NCBI GenBank assembly: GCA_963555705.1
Contig: OY743176.1
Span: 63,066,040 to 63,130,039, forward strand
Length of the DNA: 64,000 bases
Source of the DNA: Ligustrum vulgare
Lineage: Eukaryota > Streptophyta > Magnoliopsida > Lamiales > Oleaceae
Direction: 5' to 3'
A program made the position numbers and the translations under genes. Below are positions 1 to 11,475 of the stretch, one piece after another; the stretch's first letter is position 1; every line of letters begins with the position of its first letter. Below the pieces are notes generated by a model. It did no database searches. It was not told the origin of the DNA and saw nothing but the letters and a program-made list of their open reading frames with translations.

Positions 1-1
1 T

Positions 2-202
2 TACAATTACGTAGCAACAAATGGATTGAAAAAGGGACTTTTTGAATTGCCTCGCGATCACCATAGGGAATTGGAAGCCGAGCTCAAGAAAATGGCACCA
101 CCAAATGGAAGAGCTGTTCTGGTGTTTCGAGCAAAGTGCGGATGCTCTATTGGAAGAATGGATGTTCTGGGCCCAAAAAAGTCTAGAAAGGTTAAAAAGT
201 AG
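2..202 (+). CDS. 3' terminal exon of an unrecognised plant gene (partial)
   Basis: An open frame runs from base 2 to a TAG at 200-202 and encodes 66 residues with no internal Met-initiated start, so it is the end of a gene that begins left of the window. The peptide looks like real coding sequence: it is charged, has a Cys-X-Cys (residues 46-48), and ends in a very basic tail (GPKKSRKVKK) that could be a nuclear localisation signal. A longer ATG-initiated ORF in another frame (42-257) has unlikely composition and is taken as a shadow. I do not recognise the family and give no function. An acceptor splice site would have to lie outside the window. Confidence 0.6.
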   Translation, partial: YNYVATNGLKKGLFELPRDHHRELEAELKKMAPPNGRAVLVFRAKCGCSIGRMDVLGPKKSRKVKK

Positions 203-1257
203 CGTTGATAAGATACTTTATATTTTAGGAGCATATTCAGTACTAAAGTTGCCATGACGATGAGCAGATCCTTTTCCAGTTTAATCGTATCTTAAATTTG
301 AATAAGCTCAATACCTCATGGGAGTAATTTATGTAGAAAGTATACAGACATGATTGATATAGGAATATAAGGATGCCTTTTATAGTTACCTTTATTTTTT
401 TATGATCATAGTTATTCTCAATATGTTTATGGTCCTTCTTTGCTTTTTATCTGGTTAAAGTAGTGTGTTTTTTCTCATTATTCCTGGAGTTACATTTAGA
501 CTGATTTGAACTTTGATACCCGCTGCATTGCATTCTCATTTTATCTTGAGACTGTTGCTATGGTTGCTTGATTTCATAGAACATTTCTGTAGTGTAAACT
601 CCAAACTGTAGCTCTACTTAGATTCATCCATAAATAAAATGGCTTAAATAGGCTTTCCTGCTATTGCTGATGCGCCTAATGAATGTTCCTGTATCAATAT
701 CATAGTACATCTATTGTTTCAGCATGTTACAGCTGAAAAAGCTCCTTTTATGCTCCATTGCCACAAAAAGTTTTGACCTCCATGCTGTGACGCCATCCAT
801 TTGGATCTTAGAATATTCTTATAGATGAATGTTTCGTCCTTCTATGACAGCCAACTTAAAACTTTGTCATATCACAAATCCTTGTTGAATGTTTCGCTCT
901 TTTCCATTGTTTTCTAATTTGATAATATTTAGCACATCTAGGCTAGGATCATTTCGATTTTTCGTATTTTTCATTTGCGTGGCTGCACTTTTTCTTACTA
1001 GTTCTATGCCAATGTATCCTGATGGCATCAATATGATAATTCTAATCTCATGAATGTTTTATTAATACTTTATTTATGTCGATGGCTCATGGTTATTTAA
1101 ATGTTTGGAGAATTTAAAATCTCTATGCTAATGTGCAGAACCAAATATTCGATGCATACAAGTTGCTTCTTCAGTTCAGGGTGAATTGCTAATTTATTCG
1201 TCTTTTCCGCCCTGAACCTCCGCGTTAAGAAGTTCAACTATTTCTCGCAACATATTC
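203..1257. other. 3' flank of the exon, no gene seen
   Basis: AT-rich, with stops in all frames. It probably holds the 3' UTR of the preceding gene and intergenic DNA. I see no convincing repeat, RNA gene or ORF here. Confidence 0.6.
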
Positions 1258-1455
1258 TGATGTCATTGATCTTATTTATATCCTCAAACTTTGTTCATTA
1301 GGTATTTCTGAAATATCACATTTTGACTTATTAGGCAGATGTGCACAGCCTTCTACCGTGCAATCTAATTCTTTATTGATACGAGCTTGACACGGAGAGA
1401 TTTTAATTCTCCTCCTCTGGAAACTTGAAATTATAGACTAATAGATTCAGCACAG

Positions 1456-1499
<44 letters not shown>

Positions 1500-1546
1500 T
1501 TGGCCACAATCCTAGTGCTTGAAGCTGGGCTGGACCTGAGATATCA
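1258..1546. repeat. Interleaved duplication, copy A
   Basis: This block starts at GATGTCATTGATC and ends at GAGATATCAG. It is repeated almost base for base at 1935-2197. This copy carries a long (AT)n tract that is short in the other copy. See copies B (1825-1938) and B' (2192-2308). Confidence 0.85.
1459..1496. repeat. (AT)n microsatellite
   Basis: Uninterrupted alternating AT inside copy A of the duplication. The matching site in copy A' (near 2140) has only a short A-rich/AT run. Confidence 0.9.
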
Positions 1547-1824
1547 GGGGCCTTAAGCGAAATATTATATAGGGGCCTTTTGATAAATGATTTAAAAAGT
1601 AAATACTAAAAATATTATTTTTTTTACTAAAATAAATAATTCTATCTTCTAGGGACCAAGAGTGTTAATATCATTTTTTACTACATATCACTTCACTTCT
1701 ATATATAAAATCCACTTTCAACATTACTATTCATAAGGACGAAAAATATACGCTCTCTCTTCACGTCATACAGGAAATACGCTTTCTTTCTTTCTATATT
1801 ATCACGTCCTAGAATCTTCCAATG

Positions 1825-1938
1825 GCAGTAGTGAAAGAGATCGAGAGCTTCTGATAATATATATCTCCACCGATATCCACCCAAACTTTCAACCGAACTG
1901 TAGCTTCAGTCGTTTCTTTGTTGGTGCTTTCCTTCGAT
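1825..1938. repeat. Interleaved duplication, copy B
   Basis: It contains CCACCGATATCCACCC and a gene-like 5' leader ending TTCGATG. It is repeated at 2192-2308, where it reads on into ATGGCGATT, so it looks like the 5' UTR of a gene or gene fragment. Confidence 0.8.
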
Positions 1939-2197
1939 GTCATTGATCTTATTTATATCCTCAAACTTTGTTCATTAGGTATTTCTGAAATATCACATTG
2001 TGACTTATTAGGCAGATGTGCACAGCCTTCTACCGTGCAATCTAATTCTTTATTAATACGAGCGTGACACGGAGAGATTTAAACTCTCTTCCTCTAGAAA
2101 CTTGAAATTATAGACTAATAGATTCAGTACAGAAAAAAAATATATGTTTTTTCCACAATCTTGGTGCTTGAAGTAGGGCGGGACCTGAGATATCAGT
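1935..2197. repeat. Interleaved duplication, copy A'
   Basis: Second copy of 1258-1546, inserted between the two B copies. The left junction overlaps B by GATG and the right junction overlaps B' by CAG, which is microhomology typical of template switching. Confidence 0.8.
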
Positions 2198-2308
2198 AGT
2201 GCAAGAGATCGAGAGCTTCTGATAATATATATCTCCACCGATATCCACCCAAACTTTCAACCGAACCCTAGCTTCAGTCGTTTCATTGTTGGTGCTTTCC
2301 GTCGATGG
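2192..2308. repeat. Interleaved duplication, copy B' with a broken start
   Basis: Second copy of 1825-1938. It runs into ATGGCG at about 2305, followed after two codons by TAA and later by a plausible donor (GGGAAG/GTATATG near 2335). It resembles the first exon of a captured gene that has lost its frame. Confidence 0.6.
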
Positions 2309-4228
2309 CGATTTAAGGTTCTTTTTCCGAGGGAAGGTATATGATTGCTGAGTTTCTTTCCCTGTCTTTCAAACATGTTCTTGCGATCTAATTTCATATT
2401 TGACATAATTTGTCTCGTTGATTTGATGAACCTGTGATTTAGATTCTTTTGTTACTTTTTTTTTCCGTTCGATTTCATTTTTCATTCCTTCGTCTCCATT
2501 ACAGCTTCTTCCAATCTTCGACTCCATTCTAGCCAAAACAGGACTTCAATCCAGTTGAAATTGATGATTTCCCTATAAATTACATTTAGCGTTAGTGATT
2601 CCTTTATAGCAACAAGAAGATGAATGTGTGTTTTGATATCCAAGGAGCAAGAACTCTGAAACACAGTTGAAAGGTAATATTCTTATTTTTACGTTTCATA
2701 AAGCTTTTAGGGTTTAGGCTTTTCTAGGAAATGGAAGTTAAGTATGGTTAATGGAAGTTAAGTATGTAACCTCGAGTGAGCATTTTTAAGTGTAAATTTG
2801 TTTCTGTTTTGGTTTTTGAAGAAAAGTAATTGAATCAATTTATGTGTGCGTGCGCGTGCGCTTTTTTTTTCCAGCACAGTCTGTATTTTTTAAAGACTAA
2901 TTTGATTCATTACTCCATTTTCAGGCATTGTATAGTTCATGACTGATTTTGAGAAGGATCTAAATTCCACATATAAAGAAGCAAATAGGGTTATGTTCTT
3001 GTATCTTTCCACCGCTCTGTTTGGCACTAGTAAGTGATTAAATTTCATTAGGGCTCTCTCTCTCTGTGTCTATCCTTCGTCCTCTTTTGTTACTTGTGTA
3101 AGATTTTAGAATTTATCAACCACATAATCCCCATAATGGCAAAAATGAGTGTCTTCATTATAAGATATCATTTCTTGAGTTGTGTAGCTTTTAATGTACA
3201 TCTTAGATCATTTAATTAAGACCATGTTGTACCTTCTAAAGTTAAATGGTTTAGGACTTCTGCTGCCACTTTCCTGCCCAAATTTGTGATCGAGCAGATT
3301 ACGAGAGTGACTAATTTTTACTTTCTTTTAACTGGCATCTTATCCTTCACATCTTTTGTGTCATATTCTACTATAAGTGGAATTATTCCTCTAATTTTTG
3401 TTATTGGGAAAAAGGAAGGTGAAAGAAGGTATAGAAGATTGCGGCAAAATCAGTAGGTATTTTGATACTAATCTTGTTATTTCTTTATGTTACCATTTAC
3501 AAGATGTGTTAGAGTACTTTTGATTTTTAATTTGTTCTTTTTATTTTTTGTAATTTTTGGAAGTAATATAGGACTTGTTGAACAGTTTTGGAGTGTTCTG
3601 ATTTTTTAGAAAAATCAAATGATTAGATGGCTTATGAAGGTTTTTCTTTTCGACAGTAGTCCGATTCAAGGAAAGGATTTTGAGAAAGAGCTATGAGCAT
3701 AAGTTATTACAAATGTAGATAAATAAAAACAATTGGATTTTCAAAATGTCATTGTTAATAATTTGTCTTCTCTTGACGAATAATTGTAATAAAAATGTTA
3801 GATATTAATTTTGGAATTCTCTTTAGTAAAAAGTTGAAAACTGAAGTACAATAAAATACTCATGACTAGCAATATGTTTTTTTGGCTGAAATGTTGATAT
3901 TTGATTTTTTAATCCATGACTAACTATTGCAATGATACTTGTTTCCAATTAATCATACATAGATAGTGGTGTATTTGCAGGTTATTAAGGATGGTATTGA
4001 TATTTCCTTATCATTCAACTTGGGGTTTTGAAGTGGGCTAACGAAACACGAAGGTTGTTGAGCTGCGTTAAGGTTCCCAATCAAGTTCTACTATATTTAT
4101 GGGACAAACAATGAGACGCCCTATAGGACGAGCCTTTTTTCCTTAGTTCAAGTAGGTACCATCATTTCTGTTTGAAAGGTAAACATACCAAGCACAATAC
4201 ACACTTTCTTCTTTTTTCATACGTGTAG
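2309..4228. other. Intron-like/non-coding interior of the Helitron
   Basis: T-rich sequence in the plus sense with no sustained ORF, consistent with captured intron. A short exon-like stretch near 4085-4150 precedes a possible donor (CAAG/GTAGGTACC, about 4150). Confidence 0.4.
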
Positions 4229-4350
4229 ATTCGAATGTGAATATTATCGCTAGTGGAGCAACGCCTCTTCAAATTGATGCTGAACTTGGTATCCCAGAAG
4301 TCATAAAGGACTTAGGGAAAGTTGGAGCAAATCTCAATGTCACAAACAAG
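4229..4350 (+). pseudogene. Captured exon, 40 codons, family unknown
   Basis: A 122-base stretch lies between a consensus acceptor (ACGTGTAG at 4221-4228, T-rich upstream) and donor (AACAAG/GTGACA at 4350/4351). It reads open in one frame throughout and encodes a hydrophilic peptide containing LQIDAELGIPEVIKDL. Intron-like DNA surrounds it and no start or stop belongs to it. Inference: an exon of a plant gene picked up by the Helitron. It could also be a decayed resident gene. No function is assigned. Confidence 0.5.
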
Positions 4351-6065
4351 GTGACATTTGCAGGTTGTTGGAAAGAGTTTTTGTATTTTACTAACTAGAG
4401 ATATTTTGACCTTTCTTGTTCACTTTTCAAGGTTCACATGGAATATTGGTACAAGATAAGTTACAAAATTTTATTATAATTTCTTTGATATATATATATA
4501 TTCGGTAGAAAAGTTACTTGTCACCTCATTAGAATTACACATCAAATTTGCTAGAAATTATTAAGTAAACGAACTTAAGTGTTGGTTGTTGTTCTATAGA
4601 TCAAGCTAATGGTGTTTATACGCTCACTTTAAACTAAGTGTATAATCTATATTGGAAGTTCCCTTATATTTACTGTACAGCTTTTTGATTTCCTTTGGAA
4701 CCTTATGAAGTTTATTTTCATTGAAATCTATTTTGTTCATGGTGGAAGGAATGAATGTGCTTAACTATACAACCTGCTATTCCCTCTTAAATTTTTGCAT
4801 TTACAATTTGTCTTTCATTTTCACCGATTTTCCACCTCTAATAAGACCTCATTAGATGATGGACTCTAAATTTATTTCTGATAAGTGATAAGAGTAAATG
4901 GAAAGATATATTTGATGCATAATGTTACAAAACCAGATGTGATATAAACTTTTTCACATTAATTATTTATTCTTTTTATATTTTTCCTCTGCATCATACT
5001 TAACATTCATATTATTGACATATTCATTATTACCGTCATTCTCGTTTTACATCAATTTTCCATGCTAATGTATGTGAAACAAAAACAAGAGCACGTGCGT
5101 TGTTTTGAACTCATCTGCTAAAGGTTATGTTAATGCAACATGCAATAAAATTTCTTGTCGCTTTTTTCCGTGTTTCACGCCCCTTTGAAATCTTCTACAA
5201 TCATTATATACAGCGTGTTTTGTTTATTTTGCAGGTCTTTTGAGATTTGGAGAGTCATTTTATTGAATCATCTGCAATTTCTCAGTGATGATCAATAATA
5301 GCTTGTCAAAATCTTGAAATATGACTGCTGAACAATTCCAGTTGAAGGAAGAAAACAATTTTTTGGTTCTTTTGAAAAGATATTATGATATAAGATATTT
5401 TGGTGGTGCATGAATTTTTTTGCAACCAAATGTCAATTAATGAACACTAATGGACTATTGTGCTTTGTAGATACATGGTGTTAATGATAACTCTTTGTGT
5501 TCGACATCATATCAAATACTTCCTAGGTGACTCCCCTTACATTAGATGCTTTGGTTTTATGACTGGTGCTAGAAGTTATGAGCAGGAAAGTTATGGATAT
5601 AATGTACTTGCCTAATTACAAGTTTTATGTTGCGGTCAACTATAAGTCTAGAGTGTTCTCTTTCTCTCTTTCCCCTTCTATGTTGGGATCCTTCTTTGTC
5701 GGAGTTTCCCATACTTTGTAATATGCCCAAAAGATAGTAGAAGCAGTTGTAAAGATAATTATGAACTCTTCTTTTGGTTAAATAGAATTTGCACTAAATG
5801 CTAGCTTAATGTTTTAATTTTAAGTTGTCTTCTATTCTTTCTATAACCTCTGAACAAACACATGAATTTTAATATCATGAATATTAATGCGTTTCTATCA
5901 ATCTAATTATCTAATATTAATAGTTAGTTCTATATTAAAATAGCATTTTCCCATTTCAAAATCCCCATGTGAATATGAATATAAAGTCTCAAATGGTCCT
6001 ATAAGAAAATTTGCATGGCTAAGTAAAATTACTTACTCTTAACATTAATCGTTTATATTCGTATT
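4351..6065. other. Non-coding, AT-rich
   Basis: No supported ORF. Mostly T-rich intron-like or intergenic sequence between the captured exon and the solo LTR. Confidence 0.5.
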
Positions 6066-8274
6066 TGTAATGATCGAGAAATTTCTGAATTTATAATAAA
6101 TAAATATTTTATTTGCTAAAAAATCGTGTCGCTATAATTTAACCCATTATTTAAAGTTCACGTACGTCGTTTAGCCAAGTTATAAAATTTTGAGCCGAAA
6201 ATAATAGATTTTCAGTCCAACTTGATTCTACGTCCAAAATTCAAAATCTATTTTTAAAATTCAATTTCATTTTATACAAATTAAAATTTCAGATAATCTT
6301 ATTTCAAAAGTTGGAGTTTATCATTTTATTAAAATTTCAAATTTAAATTCACCATTTTTTCTTGACAAATCATGATAATCATCCTACCCAAAATTTACTC
6401 AACCAAGTTCATCCACCAGAAATTTATCCACGGTTACAATTCCAATTCAAACGAAACAATTCTAATTCAAACGAAAGACTAATCCATCCAGCCATTACAA
6501 CTGCACTCCTAATCAATTCTCGATCACCCACGGCACTACCACAGCATTAAGGTATATTTTGCAAGATTTTCTACTTTCGTTTCTCCATGACTGAACCAAA
6601 CCCCAGTCGAACTCAGTACCGAACCTCCATAGCTTACTGTCTCCCACGACCAACACCAATCTGCAACTTTCATCCACCAAACCTCCCACCATTGTCAATA
6701 ACCGGCTGCACCATCGAACCCATGATAGCAGCGCTGTCTTCAGCTCACCAGCCCCAGAATCACCACCATCGTTGAGCATCACACCACTGCCCTCTTCATC
6801 ATTGCCCAAACGGCACAACACAACCCGAACAACAGAATTCAACATCTCAATCCACCACTGCCCTGACAAACGAACCATCATCTAACCAAAATGGTCGAAT
6901 CACCCTCAATCGCGCACAGCCAATCCAAAGAAAATACAAAACCAACCCAAGAAAAACCAAGAATAAATTACCCAAACCCTTACCTCGATCACCAACCAGT
7001 GTGACGGGACTTTTGGTCGGAAACTGCTACCCCAAAATCGCAACCCAAACCCAACTCTAAGCCTCGGTTTCTTACCCGACAACCAGCCCAAAATCCTCCT
7101 TCCAAAGGCAAGCCCATGCCTTTTCTCCCACCACCTCGCGAAGGTGGCACCGCCACCGACCGGCGGCCTGAAACCGGCCAGGGACTTGGTCGCTTCTTGG
7201 TGTGCCAACCGCCATCGCTCTCTCTGTCTCTCTTTTCTTCTCTAATATGAACGAGAAAGAGAGATAAAATTGTTTTATAAAAAAAAGAAATTTCTTAAAT
7301 TGCCACTTTAGTCCCGAGTTTTAAAAAGGTGTTAATCTAGTCCCTGTTATGTTTTAAAAATATTTCAAGTGCAGACCTTTATTTTAAAAGCTCTATTTTA
7401 GTCCCCAGATTTTAAAATCATTCATTTTAAATCCAAACTTTAATTTTATTTCAAACTTTGAATTTCTAGAAACTAATTTAAATTATATTTTATTTTAGCT
7501 AGACGAGACGTACGGAGATCTAGAGAACTGATAAATATATTTTCCCGCTCAACCACACTCGTAGAGAATTGAGGTGGACTCGCCCCCATTAATTTGTTTA
7601 CATTTCAATTGCACGTTATATGCTTCATGTGACTTATGTGCATTATTTGCATAAGATGAGACGAGAATTTATATTTCTTATGAAAAAATTGTATTATGAG
7701 CATGCCATAACTTATATGCATTTTAAATGCATGAGACGAGACGAGATTATGATTTTGTTATGCTTTGACATAACTTATGTGCATTTATTGTATGAGACGA
7801 GACTACCCACACCCTATGTTACGAAAGCCTATTATTATGATGAAGTTGTTACTATATGATTGCATGTTTATATGTTCAATTTTTATGTAAATTTATTAAT
7901 CGACGATGGGTCTACTGAGTATTTCAATGAAATGCTCACCCCTTTTTAATAACAATTGCAGATGTTGGAGATGGAGGCGTATGATGGGCATGTCGTGGCA
8001 TTAATAATTGAATAATCAAATTTTATTCTTGTTTCAGTTGAATGTTCGTAATTCGAGAAATTTAGAGATTTTGAACAGTCTGCTTTATTTGAAATGTTTT
8101 AGCAAATAGTATTTCCGCAAATTGGATAATATTTAAAATTTATCACTTTTTGAATTTATTTAATAAATCTTGCCAAATAGAAATGTTATTTTATTCCGCT
8201 TAATACTATTTAAAAAAATAATTAGACAAGACGATGACGTGACGAGTCGGGTGATTAGAACCCAAGGCGTCACA
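6066..8274 (+). mobile_element. Solo LTR, 2.2 kb, Ty3/Gypsy-type (family 1)
   Basis: Begins TGTAATGATCGAG and ends CGTCACA. The flanking 5-mers are GTATT (6061-6065) and GTGTT (8275-8279), a TSD with one mismatch. The first ~130 bases are recognisably homologous, in the opposite orientation, to the right end of the solo LTR at 12793-15818, which has the same ordered blocks (GTGTCGCTA, TAGCCAAG). Its interior holds degenerate tandem repeats ending GAGACGAGAC (7620-7810). ORFs read within it are not genes. Confidence 0.8.
7620..7810. repeat. Degenerate tandem repeat in solo LTR
   Basis: About three ~70-90-bp units of the form CTTATGTGCATTNNNTGCATGAGACGAGAC, lying in the 3' half of the LTR. Confidence 0.6.
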
Positions 8275-8318
8275 GTGTTAGTTACAATGTAACGAGAATC
8301 ATCACAAATATAAACCGT

Positions 8319-8347
8319 CACGTGCAACGCACGTGTTCATCTACTAG
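8319..8347 (+). other. Helitron 3' terminus (hairpin + CTAG)
   Basis: Stem CACGTGC/GCACGTG with loop AAC, then TTCATCTACTAG and a host T. This is the diagnostic 3' end of plant Helitrons, followed directly by unrelated DNA. Confidence 0.8.
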
Positions 8348-9212
8348 TAGAGAGATAAAAAGGACTTCTCCTTCATGGTCTGTTAATTGCAAGAAGAGGA
8401 GGGAGATTACAATGAGCTTCAAGGCTCTTCAATGGGTGAAAAACTTCTCCAAATGAATCTCAAATCGGTGGAAATAATGAGATTGCCTTCTAAGGCCTGA
8501 TCCACACAATATATTTCTCTATAAAAGCCCCACAAATCAATCCCACGATCCTAGATTTTTATCCAAAAATACATTCTTCATCTCCTTCCTGCCTTCCTGT
8601 TTCTCTCCTTACCATTTGATTTGCTAGGATCCCTCATAATTTGGAGGCCCTAATCAACCTATTGGACAGCCTAGGTCCAGGGGCAGCTCTGGCTTGAAGG
8701 AGGAAAGTAAGAATGTATAAAAATTAAAGAACAAGCTACTTAGGGCTAATTCATTCCATATTCTTATAAACCTATAGGAGCTACAGGACGATGGAAGACA
8801 ACTAATAATACAAAAAGATGATAGTCCGATAGATAGATGCAATTGAAGAAAGAGTAGGAAAGGTATTTTGCAAGAATGTATAAGACTTAAAGACGTTAAG
8901 AGGAGCGAAAAGATCTTATGTTGTCTGTTTTGAGTTGTCTCTCTTCTTCATCAGAGCATGTTTAGTACCTCAGACTAATAGAGAACTGTCATATAATCTA
9001 ATTGATTTTGACTTGGAGTACCGAATCTTGACATAAATCTTGACAATTTAATATCGAGATTTCAAGGTTGAACGAGATCAAAGATCCCAAGCTTGGGAAA
9101 AGGCGACATTAAGACAACCGTTTGATTATTAATACAATTTGAAATCGAAATTTCAGAGTCTAATGGAAGCTTAAAAAAACTTGAAATGAATTTTTTTGTT
9201 GTTTAGAGAAAA
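8348..9212. other. Non-coding interval
   Basis: No supported coding region, RNA gene or repeat. The ORF on the minus strand at 8654-8842 has no family features. Confidence 0.6.
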
Positions 9213-9214
9213 TA

Positions 9215-9475
9215 CTCCCTCCATCTCATTTATATAGGTTGTCTTTCTTTTTTCTCTTATCTTATTTATATAGGTATGTTTCTTTATTAAGAAATATTTA
9301 TTTTGGTTTTTACTAATGTATCCCTATTTATTAATTTCAATAATAATAGTTTTGATATTACTTAAGGGCTAGTTGAGAATTTTCTTTTCAAAAATTACTT
9401 TTTCAATAACATTAAATATATTTTCTTAATCTGTGTAAAAAGTCAAATAAGTCTACATAAATGGAACGAATAGAG
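9215..9475. mobile_element. Stowaway (Tc1/Mariner) MITE
   Basis: Terminal inverted repeats CTCCCTCCATCTCATTTAT and, inverted, CTCTATTCGTTCCATTTAT, flanked by TA on both sides (9213-9214, 9476-9477). The 261-bp AT-rich body has no ORF. CTCCCTCC-type ends are the hallmark of plant Stowaway elements. Confidence 0.9.
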
Positions 9476-9477
9476 TA

Positions 9478-9802
9478 ATTTTTTGAATAATGAATTTCTT
9501 GAAAATTTGTGATTCTAAAGTAGGAAAAAATGTCAAATTTACGTGTATAATATTTCATGTGAATATATGATGGGGAATATCTACAAATAGATCCAATAAC
9601 AATAAACTTTTGTCAAATAGACTTTGAAATTATAACATTTTAAAAATAGACTTCAACCATTCAAACCTCCTAAAATATCCCCATACATAGAATTTACAAT
9701 ATAAGTCCTTTAAAGTATAGAAAAATTCATTTAAGTCCTTAGATAATTTTGTTTATATGATTTTAATAGATTTTTGTTCGCTCATAGTAGCATCCCGTCA
9801 AC
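9478..9802. other. Left flank of the pararetrovirus
   Basis: AT-rich, no ORF. The stretch 9566-9690 contains AAATAG...AAATAGACT blocks that recur, inverted and diverged, in the right flank (about 22905-22985). It could be viral leader or host DNA; the exact junction cannot be placed. Confidence 0.4.
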
Positions 9803-9817
9803 TGGTATCAGAGCCAT
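9803..9817 (+). promoter_or_regulatory. Caulimovirid minus-strand primer-binding site (tRNA-iMet)
   Basis: TGGTATCAGAGCCAT, the caulimovirid motif complementary to the 3' end of initiator tRNA-Met. The next bases are the ATG of the first viral ORF. Integrated copies often break at this discontinuity. Confidence 0.9.
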
Positions 9818-10102
9818 ATGGCAGATCTAAAAGATAAATATTATATGACAAAAAATAAAAATAAAAATATAATATATACATCAAGATTTATAATTATGCA
9901 TACATTAACAATACCCGATAATTATAAAATAGAAGTCTTGAATATTTTAAAAGATTTAGATAAAGATATAAGAAGAGAAATATATGATCTAATAAATTTC
10001 GATATAATAAAAGAAAATTTTATCATAAACGAAATATTAGATTTAATCCACAAAGATATACTAGAAGAATTATACAAAGATTATAGAAATGGATTATCAT
10101 AG
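9818..10102 (+). CDS. Viral small ORF 1, 94 aa, unknown
   Basis: ATG directly abuts the primer site and the ORF is intact. The product is Lys/Ile/Asp-rich and predicted helical (residues 30-94), with no known motif. It overlaps the next ORF by 14 bases, a compact arrangement typical of translation by reinitiation or leaky scanning in tungro- and badnaviruses. Position suggests an equivalent of badnavirus/tungrovirus P1; that is inference only. Confidence 0.65.
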   Translation: MADLKDKYYMTKNKNKNIIYTSRFIIMHTLTIPDNYKIEVLNILKDLDKDIRREIYDLINFDIIKENFIINEILDLIHKDILEELYKDYRNGLS

Positions 10103-10514
10103 GGGAGAACCACTGTTAATCAAATATTTAGACATAAAAACAAATGAAAAATTAGATTCAATAATAGAACAAAGGGGAAATCTATTAGATCAAATGATAG
10201 AAGAAAGAAATATAAAAAGAAAAGGATTTCTAAGACTAAAATCATTAGAAAGTAAAAGAAAATACTTTAATACAGTTTTAAAACAATTACCTAATATACT
10301 TATGATCATAAATAACAAAGAAAAAATCAATATGGAAAAATATGATATAACTGGAGAAATAAAATATTATATAAAAAGTTATAGAGCACAACAAGGAAAA
10401 ACGATGTTAAGATCAATTGAAGAATTTTGTGAATATAATATAATGATATGTAAAGAAGTAAAATATGATACGGAATTAAGATTAGAAGTTGAGCATATCA
10501 GAGGAAGAATTTAA
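10089..10514 (+). CDS. Viral small ORF 2, 141 aa, unknown
   Basis: Intact ORF overlapping ORF 1 by 14 bases and ending in ATGA-style overlap (TAATGA at 10512-10517) with ORF 3, which supports real coupled viral genes. The product is basic (pI high by inspection) with a Lys/Arg-rich helical middle (residues 40-65) and three Cys near the C-terminus. No family is recognised. Confidence 0.65.
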   Translation: MDYHRGEPLLIKYLDIKTNEKLDSIIEQRGNLLDQMIEERNIKRKGFLRLKSLESKRKYFNTVLKQLPNILMIINNKEKINMEKYDITGEIKYYIKSYRAQQGKTMLRSIEEFCEYNIMICKEVKYDTELRLEVEHIRGRI

Positions 10515-11083
10515 TGACAGAATTTCCAAAAATAAAATTTGAAAAACAAATAATAAAAAATATTAATCTACCAGTAGGATCTTATCAAATAAAAGGAGCT
10601 AATACAACTATGTTTCAACCATTAAGCTCATGGGGAGAATCTGATGGATTTCTTAACATGCAATTAAATTGGATAAGTGCATTTTTATGGCAAACATATG
10701 AAAACATAAATTTACAAGATAAATTAGCTATTGAAGAATTACAACAATTAAATATACAGGATATGAATGTCAAAGAGAAATTACAAAATATTCAAAATAA
10801 ACTAACAATACAATTTAAAGAATTAAAAGAAATGATAGGAGAAGTTAAAAATATAGATTAAGAAATCCTAAAAGAATTCCAAAGAAAATCAGGAGAATTA
10901 ATTAATCAAGATAAAATTGGAATAATTATAGAAAAAATAGATAAACTAAACGAGAAAATAAGAAAGAATGAAAATGAAAAAATCATATCAATAGAAGAAA
11001 AAATCAAAAAGCTAGAAATAAAAATAGATGATATGTATGACAGACTATTTAAAGTACAAAAAACTCAAAAATCAAGAGTATAA
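10514..11083 (+). pseudogene. Viral ORF 3, coiled-coil protein with one internal stop
   Basis: Starts ATGACAGAATTT, immediately after the ORF 2 stop. The N-terminal half (about 85 residues) contains a Trp-rich patch (SSWGESDGF, NWISAFLW). The rest is heptad-like Glu/Lys/Ile/Leu coiled coil. A TAA at 10859-10861 splits it, and the same frame stays open to 11081-11083. A small coiled-coil protein upstream of the coat gene fits a virion-associated protein of Caulimoviridae; this is inference. Confidence 0.65.
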
Positions 11084-11084
11084 A

Positions 11085-11475
11085 ATGTCAATAAGTGAAT
11101 ATATTGAAGGTCTAAAAATATTAATAAAATCATTAATAAGTGACGTTCAAAAAGTAAAAAAATGAATTGAAAGAAGTAAGAAATGATATAAATATATTAA
11201 AACTAGAGATTAGAGAATTCAAAGAAAATAATAAAAGCAAAGATAAGAAAATAGACAAAAAATTCATAGAAAAAGAAATACTTAGAATAGGAAAGAAACA
11301 TTTTGAACAAGAAAAAATTATAATAGAAGAAGGAAGTATGGATGATGAATTTAGGAAAAATATATTACCAAAAATACTAGAAGAAGAGTTAGAATTACAA
11401 AAATCTATAGAAAAAACTTTAGGAAAATTAAAAACTGAAGAAAAAACTGAGGAAGAACAAGACAAAAATGAATGA
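11085..11475 (+). pseudogene. Viral ORF 4, coiled-coil protein with a frameshift
   Basis: ATG at 11085 follows the ORF 3 stop by one base. The frame breaks at an A-rich run (about 11157-11164), and the +1 frame continues as a Glu/Lys coiled coil to 11475. The end overlaps the coat-protein start at 11468. Slippage in the A7 run is the likely lesion; it could also be programmed, which cannot be told here. Confidence 0.6.

Larger units (their letters stand above)
1698..8347 (+). mobile_element. Probable Helitron carrying gene fragments
   Basis: The 3' end is well supported: a 7-bp hairpin (CACGTGC, loop AAC, GCACGTG; 8319-8335), then 12 bases ending CTAG, then T. The proposed 5' end, TCTATATATAAAA at 1698, matches the 5' terminus style of the Helitron at 59913-62461, but the base before it is T rather than the expected A, so this boundary is weak. 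Inside lie the interleaved duplication, an exon-like segment at 4229-4350 and a later solo LTR. No RepHel transposase ORF is visible, so it would be non-autonomous. Confidence 0.45.

Noticed and set aside
42..257. 71-aa ORF starting at 42
   Set aside because: Shadow frame of the exon at 2-202, with unlikely composition.
6513..7208. Two minus-strand ORFs of 122 and 100 aa
   Set aside because: They lie wholly inside a solo LTR and lack domains.
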